64,000 nucleotides of DNA from CAWBOY01 sp963790585. Its GTDB lineage: Bacteria > Planctomycetota > Planctomycetia > Gemmatales > Gemmataceae. The notes under the pieces are model-generated. The model was not told the origin of the DNA and did no database searches. It worked only from the letters and a program-made list of their open reading frames with translations. Below are positions 20,260 to 30,427 of the stretch, in pieces; positions within the stretch are counted from its first letter, which is position 1; each line of letters begins with the position of its first letter. Location of the stretch: assembly GCA_963790585.1 (NCBI GenBank), contig CAWBOY010000004.1, positions 248,001 to 312,000 on the forward strand, in the 5' to 3' direction. A program made the position numbers and the translations under genes.

Positions 20260-20614
20260 ATGCAACCAGACCCGCAACGACTGGCAGCGAACATCCGTGC
20301 GGCGACCACGGAAGACCTGCTTGATCGGGCCACAGTTTATAGGCAAGGTATGGAGGAAAGCGCGCTCGAGCTGATTGACGCCGAATTGGCGCGGCGCGGA
20401 GTCGGCCGTGGTAGAATCGAGGCGCACGAGCAGACTCGTGAAGTGCTGGTTGGCAAGCAAGGCCTACCACGGAAATGCCATCGTTGCCCCAGACCGGCGA
20501 TCGTGCTCGTCTGGGGCTGGCACCGGATGTGGGGGTTGATTCCGCTCTTCCCGCGCAAGTTCACGCTGGTGCGCGGAACACGCACCGAACCAAAATCCCA
20601 CTACTTCGCCTTAG
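20260..20614 (+). CDS. Small CxxC...CxxH putative zinc-binding protein (one frame break)
   Basis: About 118 residues. The first part is helical (LELIDAELARRGVGRGRIEA), then CHRC appears near residue 73 followed by a Trp-rich stretch (VWGWHRMWGLIPLFPRKF). In the frame as given the end looks random, but shifting by one base near 20560 gives RWCAEHAPNQNP and a stop at 20614, which adds a CxxH half-site to pair with CHRC. I therefore prefer the shifted end. The gene then overlaps the convergent small gene by 14 bases. No function is known; the zinc site is inferred from spacing only. Confidence 0.6.
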
Positions 20615-20852
20615 CCGCCTGCACGACAGCATCAACCTCAGCCTGGCTGATAAGACGCGACGGCTTGTCGAGCTGTATGCTTAACCAACTCATGACGACA
20701 GGCGTATAGGGTAGCTTGCCGGCCTTCTTGATGAGTTCAGTCATGCGAATTTCGCGACGGGCACGCTCATCCATCTTGAGCATACCATTGGTGCGCCGCG
20801 ACAGATCCATGTCAAAGCGGCGTTGTTCTCGGCGGATACGACGGGCTCCCAT
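20601..20852 (-). CDS. Small basic protein of unknown function
   Basis: 83 residues from the ATG at 20852, which is preceded by AGGAG; the longer upstream frame has no such site. The sequence is strongly charged (MGARRIRREQRRFDMDLSRR) with a C-terminal segment KLPYTPVVMSWLSIQLDKP and a helical, Ala-rich end. I recognise no domain. It converges with, and slightly overlaps, the small zinc-site gene. Its regular ribosome site and composition support a real gene. Confidence 0.6.
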   Translation of the reverse strand: MGARRIRREQRRFDMDLSRRTNGMLKMDERARREIRMTELIKKAGKLPYTPVVMSWLSIQLDKPSRLISQAEVDAVVQAAKAK

Positions 20853-21233
20853 GAGTCCGATCTCCTGGCAAAATTTCAGAAACGTCAAAGAGAGCAGCAT
20901 AGCAGATTTCGCGGCGGCGGGAAGGCCTAGCCGGGCGCTCCGTTTTATAAACTCCAGATAAGATAATTTTCCCAACGCGCCAGATTTGACGGTGCTAGGA
21001 CTAGAACCACCCCCCCATCTTCCCTGTATTTACAATTTCTCCTTGCGGATGAGTGTATATGCCTTGTAGGCTCTTCTGAGGACTTTTGCGCAAGTGTAAG
21101 CCTAAAGTTTAACTACTGACTCCGGGATTCTGAGCTTTCGCCAAGGCTCATCGTCCGAGTTGTGCCGCTATATTTTTCCGTAATCGCGAGCCGTCATGGC
21201 CGCAGTCGTCTGCTTCTGGGAGAATTCCGATCC
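20853..21233. other. Divergent upstream region, no gene seen
   Basis: 381 bases between the small basic protein (minus) and the exported protease (plus). It is lower in GC than the flanks and contains a run of C residues near 21010. It should hold both promoters; I cannot identify them with confidence. Confidence 0.4.
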
Positions 21234-24200
21234 ATGTTAATGCTTACTCTGCTTAACTCGTGGTTTCAGCGTCGTTCCCAGCGGAAGCGTGTCCGTTCCG
21301 CTTGGGAAAAAGCGGTTCGGCGCAACGCCTTGCCCAGGTTGGAAGATCTCGAGAAACGGCTCGTTCCCACTCTGCATGTGGGATCGCTCGCATCGAGTTC
21401 CATACTCGCGGAACTAGCGAGCATTAGCACGCAGCCTCTGATATCGCCGACGAGCACGCACACAAACGACTCGACGATCCCGCCGACGACGCAATCGAAC
21501 TCCGCTCCCCAACCGACACATTTCACAAGCCCACCGAAGGCAGCGAGCGGAAATCCACCCGTTTCAGGACCAGGCACTGGGACCGGAGGAACAGGAACGG
21601 GAACTGGTGGCGGAACAGGAACGGGCAATCCTGGAAACAGCGCGGCGTCAATGGTCCTTACCAGCCTGACAAACGCCTCGGGGACCGTCATCAGCGTCAA
21701 AACGCCGACGAATTCGCGCACTCCGACGCTCATCGGCACCGGCACGCCGAATTTGGCCTTTTCCGCCAAGGTCGACGGCAAATCAATCGGTTCGAGTACG
21801 GTCAACGCATCCGGCACTGGTCAATTCCAGACTCTATTTCGCTGCCCGATGGCCAACATACTTTGACGCTGACTTATTCCCAAGGCTTGACGACGAACGC
21901 GACCTTCCAGGTCTATGCGACAGCCCCGTCCGTTACCCTGCTGACGCCGGACTTCATCAACGCTCAGCTACCTTCCGTTTTGGTGAATGTCGTATCGGGT
22001 CAGGCCATCAAACAGGTGTTTCTTGACATCGACTTGAACCACGATGGTCAATTCACCGGAAACGAACTAGGCGTAGCATCTGCGACAGTAGGCGCTAATG
22101 GCTCATTGACCAATTTTCAGCTGTGGTTTTCCTACCCGATTACCGCGGGATATTACAACATGCGGGCCCGCGCTGTCGATTCCGTGGGAAACACCGGCCT
22201 CAGCGCCACGCTCAACGTACCCCTCGATTTCAACTCGGGAATTGTCGGGTCGCAACCGCTCCTCCAGTTGGCTAACGGGACGTACCCGCTGCCTCTCAGC
22301 TCGCCGTTTTCGCAGTTCGTGGCGGACAATAACAATCGTGTGCTCGTGGGCGTTCGCACGACGCTGGCAGTACACATGAATCAGATGCTCAGCGAGTTGG
22401 TCAACATCGGCGACATCGTGATGAGCAGCACACCGTCGCAAAATCTGCTGACCGGCTTTTTGCCGATCTCATCGATAAGTAAATTGGCTACCTTGCCGTA
22501 CTTCAATTCAGCCACGCCGAGCGGCAAGCCGCTCGTGTATGCAGGCCCAATCACGACGCAAGGCGACGCGGCCATCGGCGGCCCCCAATTTCGTGCCACC
22601 GAAGGTGTCAACGGCGCAGGCGTTAAGGTCGGCGTTCTTTCCGACTCGGTTAATCAATTCGGTGGGGGCATCGCCCAGTCGATAGCATCAGGTACATTAC
22701 CCGCGGCCGGCGTTCAGGTGATTCAAGATGGAAGTTCCGGCGGCACTGACGAAGGCCGCGCCATGTTGGAAATCGTCCACACGGTAGCGCCCGGGTCGTC
22801 ACTGGCCTTCGCGACCGGCGAAGGTGGGCCGCAAGCGTTCGCCAATAATATCCAGGCGCTGGCGAATGCCGGTGCCAAGGTCATTAACGATGACCTGGGC
22901 TACGCAGATTCGCCCTTCTTCAACGACGGCGTGATCTCCAAAGCCGTCAATTCCGTCGTCACGAATAATGGCGTGTTCTACGATTCAGCAGCTGGCAACG
23001 ACGGAAAACAAGCATGGCAAGCCTCGTGGCAGCCGACACAGGCAACCGTGGGCGGCGTCAGCGGTACCTTTGAGACGATCGCCGGAAACAGTGCCTTGCA
23101 GACATTTACGCTGGCTGTTGGCGAGACGACCAACATCCTGTTCCAGTGGGACTCGGCCTTCCTCGAACAAGGTGCCCCGTTAAATAACATGGGAGCCTAT
23201 CAGGTTAAGAACGAGTTGGACGTGTTGGTTACCACAGCAAACGGGCAACGACTGTTGCAGACGTTCAACACTAACACGTTGAACACGGGCGAAGCGGAGC
23301 AGATCGTTGCCTTTACCAACGACGGCAGCTTCGGCACAAACTCATTCTCGATGTCCTTCCGCCTGGCCAATGGACCGGCCCCGACCTTCCTGCGCTGGAT
23401 CAATTCGACGGATGGATTACCGGACATCAACGCCTTGAATGAGGGCAACTCACCCGCGACCTATGGCCAGCGCACGGCCATTAACGCGGTCAGCGTGGCC
23501 GCCGCGTTCTGGGGGACGCCGACCGTACCGGAATCGTTCACCGCGCAGGGTGGTGCGATGCCGTTCTTCTTTGACAACAATGGCAATCGCCTCACCACTC
23601 CAGAAATTAGGAACAAGCCGCAGGTGACTGGTCCGGATGGTGTCGCAACCTCGTTCTTCGGCAACCTGAGCGGCACAGGTCCGAACGCTTACTATCAATT
23701 CTTTGGCACCTCGGCGGCGACGCCCCATATCGCGGGCGCGGCCGCTCTGCTCCTTCAGCAGTCGCCGACGTCGACGCCGGCCCAAGTCACAACAAACCTG
23801 GAAACGACGGCGACCGATATCTTCACGCCGGGCTACGACTTCACTACGGGCTTTGGCTTCATCCACATTACGCCCATCACGCCGACGCCTCCCGGAGGAC
23901 CGGGCGGTCCAGGCAATCCCGGCGGCGGCAGCCAAGACATCCACAACCTAAATAACACCGAAGATACCGCGTTTAACCTCGGTACTTTGGCGAAGGGCCA
24001 GGTCAACGCTCAGACCTACACCGCTTTGAACGTCGGCTATACGTCTTCCAATGTGGCCGAACAGAATTGGTTCAAGCTTGTTCCCGCAGCCAGCGGCACG
24101 CTGACCGTGACGATCAACACCACCTCGGGCGGTAACCTGGAACTGCATCTCTACGACATGCAGGGCAATAACTTCACCGAAATTGCCAACAGCACCTCTC

Positions 24201-24331
24201 CGGGCCGCACGCACTCCGTGAGCGTTGCGGTCGAGGCGGGGACGACGTATTGGATCAACGTCCATGGCTTTCAAACGATCCCGGGCATACCGGACCAGGG
24301 AACGTATGACCTGATCACTAGCCTGACCTAA
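21234..24331 (+). CDS. Exported subtilase-like protease with PPC domain (one frame break)
   Basis: About 1,030 residues. The N-terminus ends its basic leader with LPRLEDLEKRLVPTL, the planctomycete export motif. Next come a Thr/Ser/Pro/Gly-rich linker, an Ig-like stretch, an EF-hand-like loop (DLNHDGQFTGNE), then an S8-type catalytic region: GVLSDS (Asp), GTDEGRAM where subtilases have the HGTH motif, SAAGND (oxyanion Asn) and GTSAATPHIAGAAAL (Ser). A Gly/Pro linker and a pre-peptidase C-terminal domain (EQNWFKLVPAASGTLTVTIN) follow. The canonical His appears replaced by Glu. The frame breaks near 21845 (FQTLF to SLPDGQHTLTLTY). A terminator follows the stop. Likely surface-exposed or secreted. 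Confidence 0.85.
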
Positions 24332-24360
24332 GATCGCAAGATTCGACGTGACAACGATCG

Positions 24361-24403
24361 AGGCCGGCACGGCAGTTTCATCAACTGCCGTGCCGGCCTT
24401 TCT
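24361..24403 (+). terminator. Terminator between convergent genes
   Basis: AGGCCGGCACGGCAGTTT pairs with AACTGCCGTGCCGGCCT around a four-base loop, followed by TTCTTGTTTC. It lies 30 bases after the protease stop and 35 before the end of the convergent BBP7-like gene and is symmetrical enough to serve both. Confidence 0.85.
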
Positions 24404-24437
24404 TGTTTCAATCTCGCCGCCAAGCCCGAGCAGGTCC

Positions 24438-25669
24438 TTAGAATAGGAACTGCAATTCAATCTGCGGGCCGTGCCAGAAAATGCTGCCGTTGGTGTTATG
24501 GTTCGGATACGGCACATTCAAATTGAAATCGATCGCGTCTTGAGCGACACTGGCGCCGAGCAACCACATGGCGTTGTAGCCCGCCCGCATCCGCGCTCGC
24601 TCGGTGAAGTGGACGTCAAACCAGAACCCGGCCTCAAAAATCTGGCTGAACTGAATATGGTTGCTCGATTGGTTGAACCCGATGAAGCCATCGCCGCGCG
24701 TCAGGCTGACATTGGATTCGGTGAAGTTGGCGCCAGGCGCCCATTTCGCCGTACCGCCGAAGCTCAGCCATGGCAGAACCAGAAAGCCATATTCCGTGCC
24801 GATCTGCAGAGCGGCCAGGCGATTTTGTGTTCGCGCCGTATAGGTCGCGATGCGGCGAGGATCGAACCCCGACGTGAGGCCGTCGTCGTTGGCCAGAATA
24901 TCGAGGGTTTCATCCAAATCGAAGAAACGCATGCCGAGAATCAGTTCCCAATCACGGATGCCGGGATTGGTCATACGAAAGTTGGCTTCGATATTCCCCG
25001 TCTGCGAGGTTCGGGTGACGGACATCGCATCCGCCTGAAGCCAAAGCCCGTTGTCCGCGGTGAAGCCGAAGGGATTGCCGGAGAACAAGCCATCCACCAA
25101 GCCAGGAGCGACGGTTGATGCGCTATGGCTCGAAGACGGCGTGTACCAACCGCTTATCTCGAAGGCACATTCGCCGTTACAAATGTAGCCAATTGTGAGC
25201 TTGGGCCCGAACACATAGGTTTCGGAGACATCGTGGGAATCGAGGATCACGGGCGCGAGTGAGGGTGAAGGATTGCCGGTATCTCGTCCCGTCGCGGGAA
25301 CTGGAAATCCCAACGCCGCGAGGCGAGCGTATTGCTGATCCATCACGGCGATGGGCTGATGGCCCATGCGGTCACGTTGCCAGGCCTGCGTACCGATACT
25401 GGTATAAAACGCCGATTCAATGGCGTAGTTTTCCGCCTGAAAAGCGCTTGAGTGCCCGGCCGGCAGCGACAGTTCTGGTCCAGGCCCCGGCGGGGCTTGT
25501 TCCGGCGTCAACGGCCCAGGCACGAGGTTTGGACTTGGACACGTGGCCACTGGCACCGGTTCCGGAAACCGAGCCGGGCCGTACGGACTCGCGCATAAGA
25601 CTGAGCCGATGCCACTCCCTGGCCAATAAAGCCGGCGATCAGGGCAACGCCTATCCACCTTCTCATCAT
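24438..25669 (-). CDS. BBP7-like outer-membrane beta-barrel protein (one frame break)
   Basis: Around 410 residues. The true start is the ATG at 25669 after GGGGAG: MMRRWIGVALIAGFIGQGVA is a clear signal peptide but lies in a different frame from the body, with the break near 25595. After a Pro-rich segment (PGPLTPEQAPPGPGPELSLP) the body alternates amphipathic strands such as GPKLTIGYICNGECAFEISG, WELILGMRFFDLDETLDI and RMRAGYNAMWLLGASVAQ, and ends with Phe (IELQFLF), as outer-membrane barrels do. The pattern matches BBP7-type barrels of planctomycetes. Function unknown. Confidence 0.78.
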
Positions 25670-25847
25670 TTTCGCATCTCCCCATCACACCGCGGGACGG
25701 CCCACCGCACACGGGGGTCGCGCCGGCGAGCGCGGCGCGTGGCCAGTCAAGCCCGAGTTCTTCTGTATGTGGAATCGGCCCGCGCGGGCGGCATTCTTGA
25801 ACTATTCGGTGTGAAAGGGAGAATCGGCACAGACAGAAAAGAACAAA

Positions 25848-26537
25848 TCAACCGCCCAACACCAACCGCGTCACCGCGATACCGCCCTTGAAGCAGACAT
25901 CGACGTCGCTGCCGTCGCGCCGCGGTCGGCCGTGATAATCCGCGTTGTAATAATGGCCATCGCCCTCAGGGCGATAATGCAGCGGCAAAGGCTGAAGTTC
26001 CAGCGGACAAACCGTTGCCAGCGGCTCTGGGGCATTTTGGGATAGATGGGGGAGATTGACGTTCCACATCGTCCCAGCGTCGAGACCCTCGGCCAACAGC
26101 TTTGCTATCATCTCCTTGGCACGTCGCGCTGTGAGGGACCAGTCGGCGGGCAAGTCGCGTATCAAGTATTGGGAAAGAGCAATGCCCGGAATGCCATGAA
26201 AGGCCGCCTCGCGAACAGCGGAGACAGTTCCGGAGATATAAACGTCCGCCCCGAGATTGCCACCCTCATTTATGCCGGACAGAACCCAATCGAATTTCGG
26301 TACGATGCCATAAAGAGCCAGGCGAACACAATCCGCAGGGGTGCCATGAACCGCGAATTGCCCATTTTTCCGTTGCTCGACTCGAATCTTGGAATTCGTC
26401 GTCACGCGATGGCCACAGCCTGACTGCTGCTGGGCAGGGGCCACCACGCAAATCTCTCCAAAAGATTGGGCCGCGGTCATTAGAGCTTGTAACCCGGGAG
26501 CGTCGATACCGTCGTCATTCGTCAGGAGCAGTCGCAT
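25848..26537 (-). CDS. surE: 5'/3'-nucleotidase SurE
   Basis: Survival protein E, a metal-dependent nucleoside-monophosphate phosphatase. The start at 26537 opens with MRLLLTNDDGIDAPGL, the metal-binding DD motif; further motifs are VVAPAQQQSGCGH, HGTPADCVRLAL, VLSGINEGGNLGADVYISGT and MWNVNLP. At 229 residues it is slightly shorter than the usual 250. It stands alone, with the divergent nitrilase gene 425 bases away. Confidence 0.93.
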   Translation of the reverse strand: MRLLLTNDDGIDAPGLQALMTAAQSFGEICVVAPAQQQSGCGHRVTTNSKIRVEQRKNGQFAVHGTPADCVRLALYGIVPKFDWVLSGINEGGNLGADVYISGTVSAVREAAFHGIPGIALSQYLIRDLPADWSLTARRAKEMIAKLLAEGLDAGTMWNVNLPHLSQNAPEPLATVCPLELQPLPLHYRPEGDGHYYNADYHGRPRRDGSDVDVCFKGGIAVTRLVLGG

Positions 26538-26962
26538 CGAACCCCCGTGGTCGCGGTCTGAGTGAGATCCTATGTCATTATAGATATGCGTTGGGTTAAT
26601 AGATTGCATTGCGCGTGCGCACACACACAACTCCCGTGCAACGTCAGGGCAGTTTTATTAGCGCCGATTGCGTGAACCTTGAATACTGGGTTGTTACCGT
26701 CATGACCGCATCGGACGGAGGGACCGTCGCGCCAAAAACGTGCCTGCCTTTGGCGCGACGGTCCGTCAATCTAACACCTTGTTCTGTTTAAGGTTACAAT
26801 GAGACTAAGACCGTCGCGCCAAGAATCGCGTGGGGTACCCCCTCCCCACCGGGATGCAAAATCAAATGCCCCTGCGTGCAATGTCCACCCAAACCCGTTT
26901 CGCAACCGCCTAACTGAGCTAGAGTCTCATCGGTCCAATTTGTTACTATTAGAGAGTTCCTG
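26538..26962. other. Divergent intergenic region with GACCGTCGCGCCAA repeats
   Basis: 425 bases between surE (minus) and the nitrilase gene (plus). It contains a hairpin (26722-26763) whose left arm recurs once more at 26809, so that the 14-base word GACCGTCGCGCCAA is present three times counting both strands. No gene is recognised. Confidence 0.55.
26722..26763. repeat. Hairpin with GACCGTCGCGCCAAA arms
   Basis: Arms 26722-26736 and 26749-26763 are perfect complements over 15 bases around a 12-base loop. A solo third copy is at 26809-26822. It lies upstream of the nitrilase gene, well away from either start. Confidence 0.75.
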
Positions 26963-27802
26963 ATGTCTATTTGGAAGATCGCCGGCGTCCAGATGGATTG
27001 TCGCATTGGCGATAAAGCGCATAATCTCAGCGTCATGTGCGCTCGATTGCGCGAGGCTGCCGCCCTCGGCGCTCGCCTCGTCATCTTTCCCGAATGCGCG
27101 CTGAGTGGCTATTGCTTCGAGAGTCGTGAGGAAGCCGTTCCGTTCGCCGAAACGATTCCAGGCCCGGCCAGCGAGGCGCTCGCCTGCGATTGCCGTGAGC
27201 TGGGAGTCTGGGCCGCTTTCGGCCTCTTGGAGCTGGATCTGGTCGACGCGGCTCTTTACAACTCGTGCTGCCTCGTCGGGCCCAGCGGTGCGACGTTGAG
27301 CTACCGTAAGATTCATCTCCCCTTCCTCGGCGTCGACCGTTTCACTCGTCCCGGCAATCGACCGTTCGCCGTTCACGACCTCGGCGGCCTCCGCGTCGGC
27401 ATGAACATTTGCTACGACAGCAGCTTTCCCGAATCCAGCCGGGCGCTGATGCTCATGGGGGCCGACCTCGTCATCCTGCCAACGAACTGGCCGACTGGCG
27501 CGCGGTCTACCGTGAATTTCGTGGTGCAAACGCGGGCCCTCGAAAACCGCGTTTACTACGCGGCCGTCAACCGAGTCGGCACCGAACGCGGGTTTGAGTT
27601 CATCGGCCAAAGCCGATTGATCGACGTCGACGGAGAAATATTAAAGGCGGCGTCCGAAGGAGAAGAGATCCTGCTGGCCGAGATCGACCCAATTAAAGCC
27701 CGAACGAAAAAGCTTGTCAAGATACCCGGTAAATATGAATTGGACCGCGTCGCCGATCGGCGGCCGGAAATGTATGCGCGTATTACCGAGCCTGAAGCGT
27801 AA
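26963..27802 (+). CDS. Carbon-nitrogen hydrolase (nitrilase superfamily)
   Basis: 279 residues; hydrolyses a C-N bond of an amide or nitrile, substrate unknown. The catalytic triad is visible: Glu in LVIFPECALSGY, Lys in SYRKIHLPFLGVD and Cys in GMNICYDSSFPE. Asn-Trp and ALENRVYYAAVNRVG are typical. The C-terminal TEPEA and the TAA stop are supplied by a dispersed palindromic repeat that starts at 27786, so the natural end may have been replaced. It has no obvious operon partners. Confidence 0.9.
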   Translation: MSIWKIAGVQMDCRIGDKAHNLSVMCARLREAAALGARLVIFPECALSGYCFESREEAVPFAETIPGPASEALACDCRELGVWAAFGLLELDLVDAALYNSCCLVGPSGATLSYRKIHLPFLGVDRFTRPGNRPFAVHDLGGLRVGMNICYDSSFPESSRALMLMGADLVILPTNWPTGARSTVNFVVQTRALENRVYYAAVNRVGTERGFEFIGQSRLIDVDGEILKAASEGEEILLAEIDPIKARTKKLVKIPGKYELDRVADRRPEMYARITEPEA

Positions 27803-27860
27803 GCGAAGAGCCTTTTGCATTTTGAAATACAAATGCACTTCGCTTACGCTTCAGGCTCGG
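27786..27860. repeat. GAGCCTGAAGCGTAAGCG palindrome at the nitrilase end
   Basis: Arms 27786-27808 and 27838-27860 (CCGAGCCTGAAGCGTAAGCG... and complement) are perfect over 23 bases around a 29-base loop. The left arm overlaps the last codons and stop of the nitrilase gene; the right arm lies seven bases before the stop of the convergent membrane protein gene, so it may end both transcripts. Confidence 0.9.
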
Positions 27861-27867
27861 ACGGACA

Positions 27868-29469
27868 TCATTGTTTGTTACGCGCCAGCCGGCCAGCAGG
27901 CCCCGTCGAGCAAAACGCCCGGGACATCACAGGGTTCAGGTCGATCATTTCACGCATGTCGACGACAAACGCACCGGCCGGAACGGGTAGGTGATCGTTT
28001 GGTCCTTCCTGAGTGACCGGTAGCTCAGGACCCCAACAGCGCAATTCTTGCAGAGCCTTCCGCACGATCGGTACCGACACTCCCTTGACCATGGTCGAGG
28101 GAATGCCAAATTCGTCGTAGCTCAGCGCCGGCGCCAGGCCATGATACGAATCGGCACGAATGAGATGAATGCTGGTGTGCTTGCCTGGCTCGAAGCCCTG
28201 GGCAATAGTCAATTTCACGAAATCAAACTCCTCGATGCGCGGCAATATGAGTAGCCGCATCATATTGGTGCCGCCATGAAACATGGCGAGCACCGCGGCG
28301 ACGCCCGTGATCGCAACCATCGTCGGCATTCGCACAGGCACGAACAGCAGCGAACACCAACGCATCAGCGAGGCGAACGCCAATACGAGTATGATCGCCA
28401 CTAGCGGCAGCGTCGTTCGATAGGCCGCCCAACTCTCCACGACCACGAGATTGAAAACATAGCTGAACGGCACCAGGCCGAACACTGTCAACCACTTGGC
28501 GAGGATCAACGTGAGTCGTCCTATGCGTGTGGTCTTGGCGTCGTCCAGATCGCTGAGACTTCCCTTCGCCTTCAGCCCGATCAGGCCCAACAGATCGACA
28601 AACGCTCCGGACACACAGAGGCCAAAGACAAAGCCACTGAAATTCTTGTGGAGCGGCGGGATGTTCCAGAGAGCGAGAGCGTTCCGCAGCGGCTCGCTCC
28701 AAAACCAACGGATTTTGCCGAGATAATCGTGCGTCATTTCGCCGCGGCGCGTGTAGTAAGTGTCGGGGACATAAAGGAAAGTCTTGTAAACGACGGTATA
28801 CACGGCCATCGCCGTTATGCCGACGGCGATCATGGGGATTACTCTCGATCGAAACGTCTTCCAATCCGGGCATGGCGCGGCGACCAAGGCCACCGCTGTC
28901 ATGGTCCAATAATAGAGCCCCCAGGGCTGATAAAATAAGAAACCAATGACGAGCAAGAGGCACGACAAGGCATAACAAGCGATTTTCCAGATCAGTTTCG
29001 TCTCAGGGCGAAACAGAGCCGGTGCCTGAGCATAAAGCGCGAGAAGGCCGAAGAGCGCCGCGAGAGCATAACTGCCGCAATTGATGAAGGTCACCGCCAA
29101 CAGCATGGACGGCAGCGTGACAAAGATGATGCAAAAAAGGACGGCCGGAACAGGCCGGACCGCGTTGACCCGTAGCCAACCGAACGTCGCCACGCACAGC
29201 AAAAGAACGCCGACGAGCCCGACGAGATGCGCCAGATCCGGACTATGTGTAGCCTGAATAATCAAATCGCAGGCATAAAGATAAAGGCCGGTCAAAGGGC
29301 GGCCAATCGAAGATAATACTTCGATGTACCAAGGACCTTGATCGTTGTAAAAGTATTGATAATCGTCGAGATAAACATAACGGCCTGAGATGGCCGGCAG
29401 ATAAAACGCGAAGACGATTGCCGCGAGAGCAGTCAGGCAAAGAAATGTGGCCCGCCGAGTCTCGGTCAT
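27868..29469 (-). CDS. Polytopic membrane protein, GtrII-like
   Basis: 533 residues from the ATG at 29469, chosen over the upstream ATGs because GGGGG precedes it; the sequence upstream of that belongs to a repeat. About ten hydrophobic segments are visible, among them ATFLCLTALAAIVFAFYLPA, VGLVGVLLLCVATFGWL and ACYALSCLLLVIGFLFYQPW. A DD pair (RYVYLDDYQYFY) follows the first segment. The pattern resembles GtrII-type glucosyltransferase or related lipid-linked sugar transferase proteins, but this is a likeness and not a firm call. The last 120 residues are likely outside the membrane. Confidence 0.65.
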   Translation of the reverse strand: MTETRRATFLCLTALAAIVFAFYLPAISGRYVYLDDYQYFYNDQGPWYIEVLSSIGRPLTGLYLYACDLIIQATHSPDLAHLVGLVGVLLLCVATFGWLRVNAVRPVPAVLFCIIFVTLPSMLLAVTFINCGSYALAALFGLLALYAQAPALFRPETKLIWKIACYALSCLLLVIGFLFYQPWGLYYWTMTAVALVAAPCPDWKTFRSRVIPMIAVGITAMAVYTVVYKTFLYVPDTYYTRRGEMTHDYLGKIRWFWSEPLRNALALWNIPPLHKNFSGFVFGLCVSGAFVDLLGLIGLKAKGSLSDLDDAKTTRIGRLTLILAKWLTVFGLVPFSYVFNLVVVESWAAYRTTLPLVAIILVLAFASLMRWCSLLFVPVRMPTMVAITGVAAVLAMFHGGTNMMRLLILPRIEEFDFVKLTIAQGFEPGKHTSIHLIRADSYHGLAPALSYDEFGIPSTMVKGVSVPIVRKALQELRCWGPELPVTQEGPNDHLPVPAGAFVVDMREMIDLNPVMSRAFCSTGPAGRLARNKQ

Positions 29470-29504
29470 GAAGGCCCCCATGAGACGATGAAAAAAAGCG
29501 ACCG

Positions 29505-29642
29505 TTAACCGCGAGCCGCCAGGCATTGAATGTCATCAAAAAGGCGAACATTGCCGAGCCTGAAGCGTAAGCGAAGGGGCACTACATCGGTGTAATGCCC
29601 CTTCGCTCGGTTCTCGATGACACTAATTGACTGAAGATCAAT
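29505..29642. repeat. Long interspersed element, copy A (right arm truncated)
   Basis: Homologous along nearly its whole length to 42031-42194. It begins CGCGAGCCGCCAGGCA, continues TTGAATGTCATCAAAAAGGCG, has the palindrome core GAGCCTGAAGCGTAAGCG, the loop CTACATCGGTGTAATGCC, and ends GAAGATCAAT. The right arm here lacks the eleven bases TACGCTTCAGG present in the other copy. It lies upstream of the membrane protein and downstream of the sigma factor gene. Confidence 0.85.
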
Positions 29643-29648
29643 AAACAT

Positions 29649-30427
29649 TTAGTTGCTGAATTCCGGCCGCCGCTGGGCCAGCTGAGACTGCAACCGGGAG
29701 ACGATGCTCGAGTGCATCTGGCTCACGCGCGACTCGCTTAAATCGAGCGTGGCGCCGATCTCCTTCATGGTCATATCTTCGTAATAGTACAAGATGATTA
29801 TGAGACGCTCGTTGCGGTTGAGGCCGCGCGTGACCAGGCGCATCAAATCCCGATTCTGCAGGCGATGCGTCGGGTCTTCCGCCTTTTTGTCTTCAAGAAT
29901 GTCGATCTCGCGCACATCCTTATAGCTGTCCGTTTCATACCATTTCTTATTGAGACTCACCTGGCTGACGGCTTTGGCATCGCCCATCGTTTTGGTGATA
30001 TCTTCAAACGGAATGCCGAGTTTCTCGGCCAGCTCTTGCGGGGTCGGCGGACGACCGAACTTCGCTTCGAGCGACTTCCGCGCTTCTTCCATCTTGCTCG
30101 CCTTGCTGCGCACGAGGCGGGGGACCCAGTCCATCGGTGCGCAAATTCATCGAGCATGGCGCCGCGGATACGCGGCACGCAATAAGTCTCGAACTTTACG
30201 CCACGTTCCAGATCAAACGCATCGATCGCATCCATCAGGCCGAAGACGCCGGCGCTAATCAGATCGTCGAGATCAACCCCATCGGGCAATCTGGCCCATA
30301 TTCTCTCCGCGTTGTATTTGACCAAGGATAAGTAAAGCTCGACCAACTGGTTACGTAGCTCTGTGGATGGGCTGGCTCGATAGTCGCGCCAAAGCTGTCC
30401 CACGTCCACGTCCACATGCGTCGCCAT
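29649..30427 (-). CDS. FliA/WhiG-type sigma factor (frame break)
   Basis: Alternative sigma factor of the sigma-28 group. The ATG at 30427 follows GGAGGGG and begins MATHVDVDVGQLWRDY. Region 2 is clear: NQLVELYLSLVKYNAERIWA, DLISAGVFGLMDAIDAFDLE and VKFETYCVPRIRGAMLDEF; region 3 has FGRPPTPQELAEKLGI; region 4 has IIILYYYEDMTMKEIGATLD and SESRVSQMHSSIV. The frame breaks near 30130, between AMLDEF and MDWVPRLVRSKA; two extra G residues in TTGCGCACCGATGG would explain it. Members of this group drive flagellar or developmental genes; no flagellar genes are in the window. Confidence 0.9.
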
